64,000 nucleotides of DNA from Neorhizobium galegae. Lineage in GTDB: Bacteria > Pseudomonadota > Alphaproteobacteria > Rhizobiales > Rhizobiaceae. The stretch covers positions 62,001 to 126,000 of the forward strand of contig NZ_CP090096.1 in the NCBI RefSeq assembly GCF_021391675.1, written 5' to 3'. How positions within the stretch are numbered: position 1 is the first letter of the stretch; every line of letters starts with the position of its first letter. Positions 52,312 to 60,382 of the stretch are shown one piece after another. Below the pieces are notes generated by a model. The model was not told where the DNA came from and searched no databases. It saw only the letters and a list, made by a program, of their open reading frames with translations. The position numbers and the translations under genes are program-made.

Positions 52312-54346
52312 GACCTTTATCGATACGTCCCTTTCCGTCGCAGTCGATATCGGCGGCACCTTCACCGACGTCGCCCTTCTCGACCGTGCCACCGGCAAGG
52401 TCTGGCGGGCAAAGACGCCGAGCGTGCCCTCCGATCCTTCGGAGGCGTTCCTGAACGGCATTCGCCTGGCGCTCACCGACGCCGGTCGCGAGGCCTCTTC
52501 GCTGGGCCAGGTGCTGCATGGCACCACGGTTGCCACCAACATGATCCTGGAAGACAAGGGCGCCCGCACGGCGCTGGTCACCACCAAGGGTTTCCGCCAT
52601 GTGCTGAACATCGGCCGCCAGGACATTCCCCGCAAGGCGAACCTCTATACCTGGGTGAAGCCGGCGCGGCCCGTGCCGGCCTCGCGCATCGTCGAGATCG
52701 ACGAGCGCATCGCCGCCGGCGGCGCGGTTCTGGATGCGCTGGACGAGGACAGCGTGCGGCTTGCGGCCGAAGCGATCCGCGGCATGGACGTCGAGGCGGT
52801 CGCCATCTGCCTGCTGCATGCCTTCGCAAATCCGGTGCATGAGAAGCGCGCAGCCGAAATCCTGCGCGAGGAATTGCCGCACCTTGCGGTCACCACCTCG
52901 ACTGACGTGCTGCCCGTGGTGCGCGAATTCGAACGGACGCTGACGACCGTCCTCAACGCCACCGTCATGCCCGGCGTCACCACTTATGTGGGCCGGTTGG
53001 AACAGCGCCTGATCGACGAGAAGGTCGCGGCTCCGCTGCTTCTCATGCAGTCGAACGGCGGTGTCGCCGGTGCGGCGACCATCCGCCAGGCGCCCGCGCT
53101 CACGGCGCTGTCCGGTCCTGCCGCCGGGGTGGTCGGGGCTCGGTCTGTTGCCGCCGCCTGCGGCATCAAGGACATCATCACCGTCGATATCGGCGGCACC
53201 AGCGCCGATATCTGCCTGATCAAGGACGGCAAGATCGGCCTTACCCAACACGGCAAGGTCGGCGAATGGCCGCTGCCGCTGCCGATGGTCGACATGGTGA
53301 CGATCGGCGCCGGTGGCGGCTCGATCGCCAAGGTGGCGGACGGCACGCTGACCGTCGGCCCGCAGAGCGCCGGCGCCCGTCCGGGCCCGGCCGCCTATGG
53401 CCACGGCGGCGAGAACCCGACCGTGACCGACGCCCATGTCGTGCTCGGACATCTGCCGGCCCGTCTCCTCGGCGGTCGCATGGCGCTGGATGTCGAAGCC
53501 GCCCGCAAGGCGGTCGACAGCAAGGTCGCGAACCCGCTCGGCCTTTCCACGGCAACGGCGGCGCGCGGCATTCTGGCGATCGTCGACAACCACATGGTCG
53601 GCGCGGTGCGCGTCGTTTCGGTCGAACGCGGCCATGATCCGCGCGACTTCACGCTGGTGCCGTTCGGCGGCGCCGGTCCGCTGCATGGCTGCGCGCTTGC
53701 GGAACTGCTCGGCATTTCCCGCATCATGATCGCGCCGGCTCCGGGCATTCTCTGCGCCGACGGCCTGCTTGCCGCCGACCTCAAGGCCGAGTTCAGCCGC
53801 ACGTTGCCGAAAGCCGGTGCGGTGGATGTGGTGGCTGCCAACGGCATCATCGCCGAGCTCAAAGCCCAGGCATCATCCTGGTTCGACATAGAAGGTGTGG
53901 CCGAAAAGGACCGCCGCATCGCGACCGTCGCGCTGCTGCGCTACCACGGCCAGGGTGGCGAGCTTGCCGTCACCTGGGGCGAGACCCGCGAGGCTGTGGA
54001 TGCCGCCTTCGCCGCCGAGCACAAGGCGCTCTACGGTTTTGAGCTCGAAGCGGCGATCGAACTGGTGACCCTGCGCGTCGAAGCCGCCGGCATGACGGTC
54101 GAACCGCCGCCGGCAATCCTCGAGAAGGGCTCCGATGTCACCCCGTTCGACCATGTGCCGGTGCATTTCGAAAGCGGCGTGACGAGCGTTCCGGTCGTCG
54201 ACCGTTCGACGCTCGGTGCGGGCGCCACGTTCCAGGGGCCTATGATCCTCACCCAACTTGATACGACGACATTGGTCGCACCCGGGTGGAGCGGTACGGT
54301 GCATGGTTCCGGCGCCCTCCTTCTGACAGCCAAGCAGGATGCATGA
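52298..54346 (+). CDS. hyuA: Hydantoinase A/5-oxoprolinase family protein
   Basis: The product has 682 residues from MSSPETFIDTSLSVAVDIGG at 52298 (AGGAG 7 bases upstream; another ATG lies 6 bases earlier). Actin-like ATPase phosphate loops are readable: VDIGGTFTDVALLD at the N-terminus and VDIGGTSADICLI near residue 295. GAGGGSIAKV and FGGAGPLHGCALAELLG are family hallmarks. The gene overlaps hyuB by 14 bp and the downstream M20 start lies next to its stop. Confidence 0.94.
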   Translation: MSSPETFIDTSLSVAVDIGGTFTDVALLDRATGKVWRAKTPSVPSDPSEAFLNGIRLALTDAGREASSLGQVLHGTTVATNMILEDKGARTALVTTKGFRHVLNIGRQDIPRKANLYTWVKPARPVPASRIVEIDERIAAGGAVLDALDEDSVRLAAEAIRGMDVEAVAICLLHAFANPVHEKRAAEILREELPHLAVTTSTDVLPVVREFERTLTTVLNATVMPGVTTYVGRLEQRLIDEKVAAPLLLMQSNGGVAGAATIRQAPALTALSGPAAGVVGARSVAAACGIKDIITVDIGGTSADICLIKDGKIGLTQHGKVGEWPLPLPMVDMVTIGAGGGSIAKVADGTLTVGPQSAGARPGPAAYGHGGENPTVTDAHVVLGHLPARLLGGRMALDVEAARKAVDSKVANPLGLSTATAARGILAIVDNHMVGAVRVVSVERGHDPRDFTLVPFGGAGPLHGCALAELLGISRIMIAPAPGILCADGLLAADLKAEFSRTLPKAGAVDVVAANGIIAELKAQASSWFDIEGVAEKDRRIATVALLRYHGQGGELAVTWGETREAVDAAFAAEHKALYGFELEAAIELVTLRVEAAGMTVEPPPAILEKGSDVTPFDHVPVHFESGVTSVPVVDRSTLGAGATFQGPMILTQLDTTTLVAPGWSGTVHGSGALLLTAKQDA

Positions 54347-54347
54347 A

Positions 54348-55724
54348 ATGACTGAGCAAAAGAGCGATCTGGAGCGCGTCTTCGCGCATATCGAGGAAAA
54401 CCGCGAAAGCTTCATCGAACGGGTGATGGATTATGTCCGCCATCCCTCGATCAGCGCCCAGAACAAGGGTATCGCCGAAGTGGCGGCCATCCTCGTCGAC
54501 ATGCTGAACGGCATGGGCATGGAGGCGATCACCATCCCGACCAAGAACCATCCGATGGTGCTCGGCCGCATGGAAAAGCAGCCCGGCAAGCCGACCGTGC
54601 TCCTCTATGGTCATTACGACGTGCAGCCGCCGGAACCCTATGAGTTGTGGCTGAGCCCGCCCTTCGAGCCGACCATCCGCGACGGCCGCATCTACGCCCG
54701 CGGCATCGGCGACAACAAGGGCCAGCATTTTGCTCAGCTGATGGCGCTGGAATCGCATCTGAAGGTGACCGGCGAACTGCCCTGCAACGTCATCTTCCTG
54801 CTGGAAGGCGAAGAAGAGATCGGCAGCCCGCACATCGCCGAGTTCGTGGCCGAGCATGCCGACAAACTGAATGCCGCGGATTTGGTCGTCACCTCCGATG
54901 GCCCGCTGCATGAATCCGACACGCCGATCATCACGTTTGGCGTGCGCGGTGTCGCGTCCTTCGAACTGCGGGCGAAGACGGCCAACCGTGACGCCCATTC
55001 CGGCAATTTCGGCGGCGTGATGCCGAATGCGATCTGGAAGCTCGTGCATCTGCTCGCCACGATGAAGAACGACAAGGGCGAGATCACCATAGACGGCCTG
55101 CACGACGTCGTTGTGCCGCCGACCAATATGGAGCGCGAGGCGGTCGACAAGCTGCCGCTCGATCTCGATGCGATCAAGGCCGACCTCGGCATCAAGGAAC
55201 TCGACGCGCCGCTCGACCGCGGCTATTTCGACCGGCTGATGTTCCACCCGACGCTGACCATCAACGGGTTGCATGGCGGTTACGGTGGGCCGGGCCAGAA
55301 GACGGTTCTGCCCTGCGAGGCGTTTGCCAAATGCGACATCCGCCTGGTCGAAAGCCTGACGCCGGATTACGTGTTCGAGAAGGTGCGGGCGCATGTGGCG
55401 GCCCACGCGCCGGATGTGGAATTCGTACCGCTCAACGCCATGCTGCCGTCGAAGACGCCGATGGATAGCCCATTCGCGCCGGTCATCCAGGACGCGATCT
55501 TCACCGCCCGTGGCGTCGAACCGCTGCTCTACCCGACCGTTGGCGGATCACTTCCGGATTACGTATTCACGAAGATCCTGAAGAAACCTGCGTTCGTCGT
55601 GCCTTACGCCAATGCGGACGAGGCGAACCATGCGCCGAACGAGAACCTCAAGCTGGATTTGTTCATTGCAGGCATCAAGACGGGGGCGGCATTGCTGACG
55701 AAGCTGGGTGGGATGAAGCGGTAA
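54348..55724 (+). CDS. M20-family metallopeptidase (dipeptidase/deacylase type)
   Basis: The product has 458 residues from [20 protein letters not shown] at 54348; an ATG at 54339 is in frame. Zinc-site motifs are [11 protein letters not shown] (His, Asp), [10 protein letters not shown], and [12 protein letters not shown] with the catalytic Glu. [13 protein letters not shown] belongs to the lid/dimerisation domain. No signal peptide is visible, so it is cytoplasmic. It is last in the operon and probably cleaves the peptide-like or N-carbamoyl product of HyuAB, an inference from context. Confidence 0.92.
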   Translation: MTEQKSDLERVFAHIEENRESFIERVMDYVRHPSISAQNKGIAEVAAILVDMLNGMGMEAITIPTKNHPMVLGRMEKQPGKPTVLLYGHYDVQPPEPYELWLSPPFEPTIRDGRIYARGIGDNKGQHFAQLMALESHLKVTGELPCNVIFLLEGEEEIGSPHIAEFVAEHADKLNAADLVVTSDGPLHESDTPIITFGVRGVASFELRAKTANRDAHSGNFGGVMPNAIWKLVHLLATMKNDKGEITIDGLHDVVVPPTNMEREAVDKLPLDLDAIKADLGIKELDAPLDRGYFDRLMFHPTLTINGLHGGYGGPGQKTVLPCEAFAKCDIRLVESLTPDYVFEKVRAHVAAHAPDVEFVPLNAMLPSKTPMDSPFAPVIQDAIFTARGVEPLLYPTVGGSLPDYVFTKILKKPAFVVPYANADEANHAPNENLKLDLFIAGIKTGAALLTKLGGMKR

Positions 55725-55776
55725 TGCGAAGAGTCTCTCTGCTTTTGTGCCGAGAGAAATCTTGCCAGGCGCTGAG

Positions 55777-55887
55777 GCAGAACGGCAGCACTTCGCGCTC
55801 CTCCTCCCTGTAGATGAGGTTGTAGTGAGGCTGCATCGATACAAACCGCGCCCACCCATTCTGCCGATGCAGGCCGATCGCCTTCCG
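55777..55887 (-). pseudogene. Aldo/keto reductase remnant
   Basis: About 37 codons read [20 protein letters not shown] and then [17 protein letters not shown]. This closely follows the aldo/keto reductase block around VSMQNHYNLLYREEEREMLP. No TIM-barrel sequence is found on either side, so only an internal fragment survives. It lies between the M20 gene and the GGDEF gene, possibly at an old recombination junction. Confidence 0.75.
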
Positions 55888-55992
55888 ATCAAATTCTTCA
55901 TGCCCATTGTTAAAATACCATAAGGTTTTTTCACTTGGTATTTTCACGGAATATCTCAAAGATAGAGGCCACCGCAAAAGCTCTCTCAACCG

Positions 55993-56751
55993 ATGACCCT
56001 GCATTTTCGTTTTCGCCAGGCGGTAGTCGTACCGCACATCAAGATGGCAATACTTCGCGCCCTCGCCACTGCGATTGGAGCGATCACGATTGCTTGGCTA
56101 CTAAGCCTGCTTGTTCCCCAACGCCCGTTCTGGGTGGAATTGACAGTCGTGGCATTGATATCGCTCGCTGTTACATTTCCGCTTCAATTGGCGCTTTATC
56201 TGCGTAACGACGCGCTTCGTGATACCCAAGAAGAGCTTCGGCACGCGCTCAGTCGCAACCCCGTCACAGGCACGATGCGCGCCGGCGAATTTGCGAATTC
56301 GGTCGAACATGCGATAGAACGCAGGCGCACAAGCAGCACCGAAAGCGCCGATGGCGTCTTGCTCGTTCTCAAGATTGATGATTTCGATGCGATCGATCAT
56401 CGTTACGGTCCACAATGGGCTGATACGCTGCTTCAATCGATGGTCCGGATCGTATATTCTTCCGTGCGCCATAGTGACCTTGTCGCCCGCCTCGCCTCAG
56501 ACGAACTGGGCATCTATCTGCCCGGCACGACAATGGAAAATGCCAGCACCATCTGCGAGCGTATCCGCGCGCAGGTAAAGGAGACCACATTCACGACCGG
56601 GCAGGAGCGCCAGATATTGGTGACGGTGCGGCTTGGCGGTACCAGGGTCGAGCACCAAGCCGACTTTCAGGCGCTGCGCGAGGCTGCCAATCGCGCCGCC
56701 ATCGCGGAGGAGGAAGCTGGCTCGCCCCTATTCCGGGAGCGGTTCTCTTGA
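55993..56751 (+). CDS. Membrane-anchored protein with degenerate GGDEF domain
   Basis: The product has 252 residues. Two hydrophobic segments (about residues 24-42 and 50-70) are followed by a GGDEF-like domain ([57 protein letters not shown]). The active-site loop GGDEF is replaced by ASDEL, and the preceding inhibitory RxxD is not obvious, so diguanylate cyclase activity is doubtful. It may bind c-di-GMP or act as a scaffold. No good ribosome site precedes 55993, and a later ATG ([10 protein letters not shown]) is possible. Polysaccharide genes converge from the right. Confidence 0.75.
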   Translation: MTLHFRFRQAVVVPHIKMAILRALATAIGAITIAWLLSLLVPQRPFWVELTVVALISLAVTFPLQLALYLRNDALRDTQEELRHALSRNPVTGTMRAGEFANSVEHAIERRRTSSTESADGVLLVLKIDDFDAIDHRYGPQWADTLLQSMVRIVYSSVRHSDLVARLASDELGIYLPGTTMENASTICERIRAQVKETTFTTGQERQILVTVRLGGTRVEHQADFQALREAANRAAIAEEEAGSPLFRERFS

Positions 56752-56814
56752 ACCGGAAACTCAAGCGTCTGCCGCGCATATCCGGTCTTTGCGATCTTGA
56801 GATCGCGGATTTTC

Positions 56815-57933
56815 CTACTTCGCGTCAACCTTTCCCGTTTTCGTGGCTGCGACGCCGGCCGGGCTTAACGCGCCGCAACGCCAGACGCTATAGACCGCTT
56901 GGGTGTCCCAGTCATAATAGAAGGCCGCTCTCAGCCTTCCTTCATCCATCAGTTCGTTAAAGCTGCGGCGCACGGCAAGAACCGCGACTTCCCGCTCGCG
57001 ATCGTCCAGGGGGCAGGAAAGAGCAGTGTTGGCAATGCCCCACTCGGTCACCCAGCACGACTTGCCCTCCCCTTCAGGCCGGCAAAAGCCGAGAAGCGTT
57101 CTGACATAGCGCGCAAGTCCCGCGTCATCCTTGCGCCCCGGATAGAGATGAATTCCATAGCCATCGACCAGCGCATCGATACCCCGCTCTCGCAGGAGTG
57201 AAATGAATTCGCCGGGGTCGAGCCGTTCCATGCCCCGGCTGTCGGCCTCGCTTGTGCCAACATCGGACAGCCCGGCCGAAATCAAAAGCGCATCGCGGCT
57301 ATGAACCGTCGACTGCAACTCCTCCCGGGTGATGCGGACGGCACCGACATAGGCGTCTAGCCCCCGCCCGAAGGCCGTGCGGTCTGCGAGTTCCGAAACG
57401 TTGCGCGGTGTCCGTTGCCCGGGCTTTTCGTAGACGACGAGGTCACCGTTGTAGGCGCTGTAGTTTATCTCGTTTCCGGGCTCGACGGCGTCGATGCGGA
57501 TGCCCATGCCGTCAATGCGGCGAAGGGCCGAGCGCAACTGCGACCGATAAAGATCGAGGTCGAGATCAGAAAGCCGCTGAACATCCCAGATACGGCCGAA
57601 ACCGGTACGGGGACGTGCCCCGGGGGGATAATAATCCTTGTTGCCGAGCTGGATCTCGAGAAGGACTTTCAGCCCCAGCCGGTTTGCGATTTCGAGCGCA
57701 TCGATGCTCCTGGCCACCGGCATCGACAGCGAAAGCCGGACATGGGTGATGCCACTCGCCGCGATTTCCTTTAGTATACGCTCCTGGTCGGCACGAGAAA
57801 GCCAGGCGAGGTTTACCCGGTTGATGCCGATGCGATCGGTAACCACATCGCCAGCACCCGCCGGCGGCACCGGAGCAAACCCCCAGAGCACCGCCAGCGC
57901 ACAGGCAAGGATCGCGCGCACCGCCACCTTCAT
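56815..57933 (-). CDS. Exported glycoside-hydrolase-like TIM-barrel protein
   Basis: The product has 372 residues from MKVAVRAILACALAVLWGFA at 57933, with a signal peptide ending near PAGAG. It has clan-A-type active-site features: candidate acid/base Glu in AVEPGNEINY (about residue 155) and candidate nucleophile Glu in CWVTEWGIAN (about residue 310). The family (GH5/GH39/GH53-like) cannot be fixed by eye. It starts 4 bp after the upstream pyruvyl transferase stop, so it likely trims or releases the polysaccharide made by this locus. Confidence 0.72.
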   Translation of the reverse strand: MKVAVRAILACALAVLWGFAPVPPAGAGDVVTDRIGINRVNLAWLSRADQERILKEIAASGITHVRLSLSMPVARSIDALEIANRLGLKVLLEIQLGNKDYYPPGARPRTGFGRIWDVQRLSDLDLDLYRSQLRSALRRIDGMGIRIDAVEPGNEINYSAYNGDLVVYEKPGQRTPRNVSELADRTAFGRGLDAYVGAVRITREELQSTVHSRDALLISAGLSDVGTSEADSRGMERLDPGEFISLLRERGIDALVDGYGIHLYPGRKDDAGLARYVRTLLGFCRPEGEGKSCWVTEWGIANTALSCPLDDREREVAVLAVRRSFNELMDEGRLRAAFYYDWDTQAVYSVWRCGALSPAGVAATKTGKVDAK

Positions 57934-57937
57934 CCGC

Positions 57938-59110
57938 TCAAAGTCCGATCTGCCCCAAAGCACTGCGGAAATTCGCCTCGCAAGCGGAATAGCGGTCGAT
58001 CACGGCCTGCGTGTCGATCTTGCCGAGGAAGTTGGCGAGATAGGCGCGCTTGTCCGTCTCCCTGTTCCAGGTGGAGGCCTCGATATAAGGGAAGCCGATG
58101 AATTCCAGCATTTCCCGCATCCGGTCGTCAACGGCGATCATCAGGGCGGGCGTGCCGGCCTGCATGCCGATGATGCAGCCATGGAAGCGGCGGCCGAAGC
58201 AGAGATCGCGCTCGGACATCGCCCCGCGCCACTGGTTCGTATCGAAATAGACCAGCAACTCGTATTTCCGCTGCCATTTCTCCGAATGCTTGTATTCGGT
58301 GCCCCCGGTGATGCGCGCACTCGACCGGTCATAGGCGATATCACTGTCGCCGCCGGTCAGGGAAAGGTTGTAGGCAACAAGTTCGTCCTGGACGACATAG
58401 CTTGCGACGCTGTCGGGCTTGAGCAGTGCGTGGGCATCGACGATGGTATCGGCAACGCTGCCAAGATAGCCGCCGAAGGCGATCTTCTGGGCCTCCGCCA
58501 GCGCCGGGTTGGCGAGCGCGGTCAGCGAACGTTTCATATCATTCGGCGAGAAATAGAGTGACGGGCAGCCGGTCGGCTTGACGAACTTCATCCCCTGCTC
58601 CCTCAGGAATTCGGCAGTGAAGTAACCGCGCGTGAGGAAGAAACTCTCCTTGTTCCGCAACACGTCCAGGAACTTGAGCGTACCGGCCGGCAGTTGATCC
58701 TTGAGGCCCTCCTTGCGCTGGATGCCGATGCCCATCACCACGACCGGCATCGTCAGCTTCGCGAAGATTTCCGCCTCGAGATCGGCGGAATAGCCGGGGC
58801 GCAGCAGATTGGCTGAGGCGAAGACGCACAGATCGAACTCGCGGTTCACCTGCTCGAAAATCTCGTTCGACTCCCGATTGTTGGCCAGATGCCAGAACGG
58901 CAGGTAGGTGACGTTATGGCCGCGCAGGCTCTCGGCCGCTCCCTCGCCGATCAGGTAGTTGCCGGTATTGGCGATCTTCCTGACCTGCGCGATCAGATCC
59001 TTTTTTGTCCTCGTCTCGTCGAAATAGGGCCGATGGATAACGGTCGTGCCGGAGACGTCCGCAATCGTCCGCTGCAGATAGGAGGGAATGCCCGTGAGCA
59101 AGATACGCAT
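57938..59110 (-). CDS. Polysaccharide pyruvyl transferase family protein (paralogue 2)
   Basis: The product has 390 residues. Characteristic blocks are NTGNYLIGEGA near residue 48, LCVFASANLLRPGYSADLEA near 93, VVMGIGIQRKEG, SFFLTRGYFTAEFL, PTGCPSLYFSPNDM and CFGRRFHGCIIGMQAGTPAL. The family transfers pyruvate ketals from phosphoenolpyruvate to sugars in exopolysaccharides. It is clearly paralogous to the gene at 59165-60343. Confidence 0.82.
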   Translation of the reverse strand: MRILLTGIPSYLQRTIADVSGTTVIHRPYFDETRTKKDLIAQVRKIANTGNYLIGEGAAESLRGHNVTYLPFWHLANNRESNEIFEQVNREFDLCVFASANLLRPGYSADLEAEIFAKLTMPVVVMGIGIQRKEGLKDQLPAGTLKFLDVLRNKESFFLTRGYFTAEFLREQGMKFVKPTGCPSLYFSPNDMKRSLTALANPALAEAQKIAFGGYLGSVADTIVDAHALLKPDSVASYVVQDELVAYNLSLTGGDSDIAYDRSSARITGGTEYKHSEKWQRKYELLVYFDTNQWRGAMSERDLCFGRRFHGCIIGMQAGTPALMIAVDDRMREMLEFIGFPYIEASTWNRETDKRAYLANFLGKIDTQAVIDRYSACEANFRSALGQIGL

Positions 59111-59164
59111 GACTGTCCTCTGAACCGAAGGGTGATGGCCCGCGGGCCCCTGGATAGGGCCTCG

Positions 59165-60343
59165 CTAAAGGCCGATGCCGATTTCGCGAAGCGTGGTGCG
59201 GAAGGCGCTCTCGCGATCGGAATACCGGTCGACGAGTTCGCTCGTGTTGAGCTGCGCCAGATGGTCGGCGACGAACTCGGCGCGGTTCTCCGCCTTGTCG
59301 ACCTCCGTAATGTCGACAGCCGGCAGGCCGGTGAAGCCCAGCATCTCGCGCATGCGGTCGTCCACCGCTACCATCAGACTAGGCACGGCCGCCTGCATGG
59401 CGATGATCGAACCGTGAAAACGCCGGCCGAAATTGAAATCCATCGAGGAGGCCCAGCCGCGCCACTGGTTGTTGTCGAAGAAGGTACGAACCTCGAACCG
59501 CTGCTTCTCCCGTTCAATACCGGGATAGGTCAGATCGCCGATCATCCGGCCCGAAGCGGAATCATAGACGCGTCCCTCGTCATTGGGCTCAACCTTCATA
59601 TCGAAGTGAAGGAACTCGTCCTGCACGACGTATGGCGGTACGGTATCCTGCGGCGCGAGCGCGTTCGCATCCAGGATCGCATCCTGATTGCCACCGAGAT
59701 AGCCCGAAAAAATGGTCTTCGCCTGGCCGATCTTGACGCTCGGCAGCTTCCTCATCGACCGGCGCATGTTGTCCGGCATGAAATAGACGGAAGGGCAGCC
59801 GGTCGGGCGCACGAAGGAGAAGCCCTGATCCTTCAGGAAGCCGGCGGACTCGTAGCCGCGTGTCAGGAAATAGTGCTCTCGCTCCTTCAGGACCGCCAGA
59901 AGCCGCTTCGTTCCTTCCGGAAGATTGTTCTCCAGGTCCTTGCGGTTCTGCAATCCGATGCCCAGCATGACGATTGGCATGTTGAGCCGGCTGAGGACAT
60001 CCGCCTCGGCGTCCGCGGAAAGCCCCTTGCGCAACAGGTTCGCGCAGGTGAAGACGCAGATATCGAAATTGGCGTTGAACTCATCGAACCCACTGCCGCT
60101 CTTGCTGAGATTGTAGAGATGCCAGAAGGGAACCTGCTTGGCATGCGGCGCGAGCGCCCGCAGGGCGCCTTCGCCGATGAGGTAGTTCCCGGTATTGCTG
60201 ATGTTGCTCAGCTCTTGCAGGAACTCCTCTTTCGTTTCCGGCTGCTTCTGCCGCTCCGAATAGGAGACGGACGAACCATGGGCGCCATTGGCAAGGCGCG
60301 TGTAGTGACCAGGAATACCCGTCACGAGAATTCGCGGACGCAT
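59165..60343 (-). CDS. Polysaccharide pyruvyl transferase family protein (paralogue 1)
   Basis: The product has 392 residues from MRPRILVTGIPGHYTRLANG at 60343 (AAAGG 10 bases upstream). The same block order as its paralogue is seen: NTGNYLIGEGALRAL, DICVFTCANLLRKGLSADAE, MLGIGLQNRKDL, YFLTRGYESAGFL, PTGCPSVYFMPDNM and NFGRRFHGSIIAMQAAVPSL. It is 54 bp upstream of the second copy, consistent with a tandem duplication and divergence. Confidence 0.82.
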   Translation of the reverse strand: MRPRILVTGIPGHYTRLANGAHGSSVSYSERQKQPETKEEFLQELSNISNTGNYLIGEGALRALAPHAKQVPFWHLYNLSKSGSGFDEFNANFDICVFTCANLLRKGLSADAEADVLSRLNMPIVMLGIGLQNRKDLENNLPEGTKRLLAVLKEREHYFLTRGYESAGFLKDQGFSFVRPTGCPSVYFMPDNMRRSMRKLPSVKIGQAKTIFSGYLGGNQDAILDANALAPQDTVPPYVVQDEFLHFDMKVEPNDEGRVYDSASGRMIGDLTYPGIEREKQRFEVRTFFDNNQWRGWASSMDFNFGRRFHGSIIAMQAAVPSLMVAVDDRMREMLGFTGLPAVDITEVDKAENRAEFVADHLAQLNTSELVDRYSDRESAFRTTLREIGIGL

Positions 60344-60382
60344 TCGACAAGACCTTTCTGTTTCAAAGAAGCGGCCCGGCAA

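Noticed and set aside
50263..52635. 790-codon minus-strand frame opposite hyuB
   Set aside because: It is antisense to a well-conserved hydantoinase B gene and has shadow-like composition.
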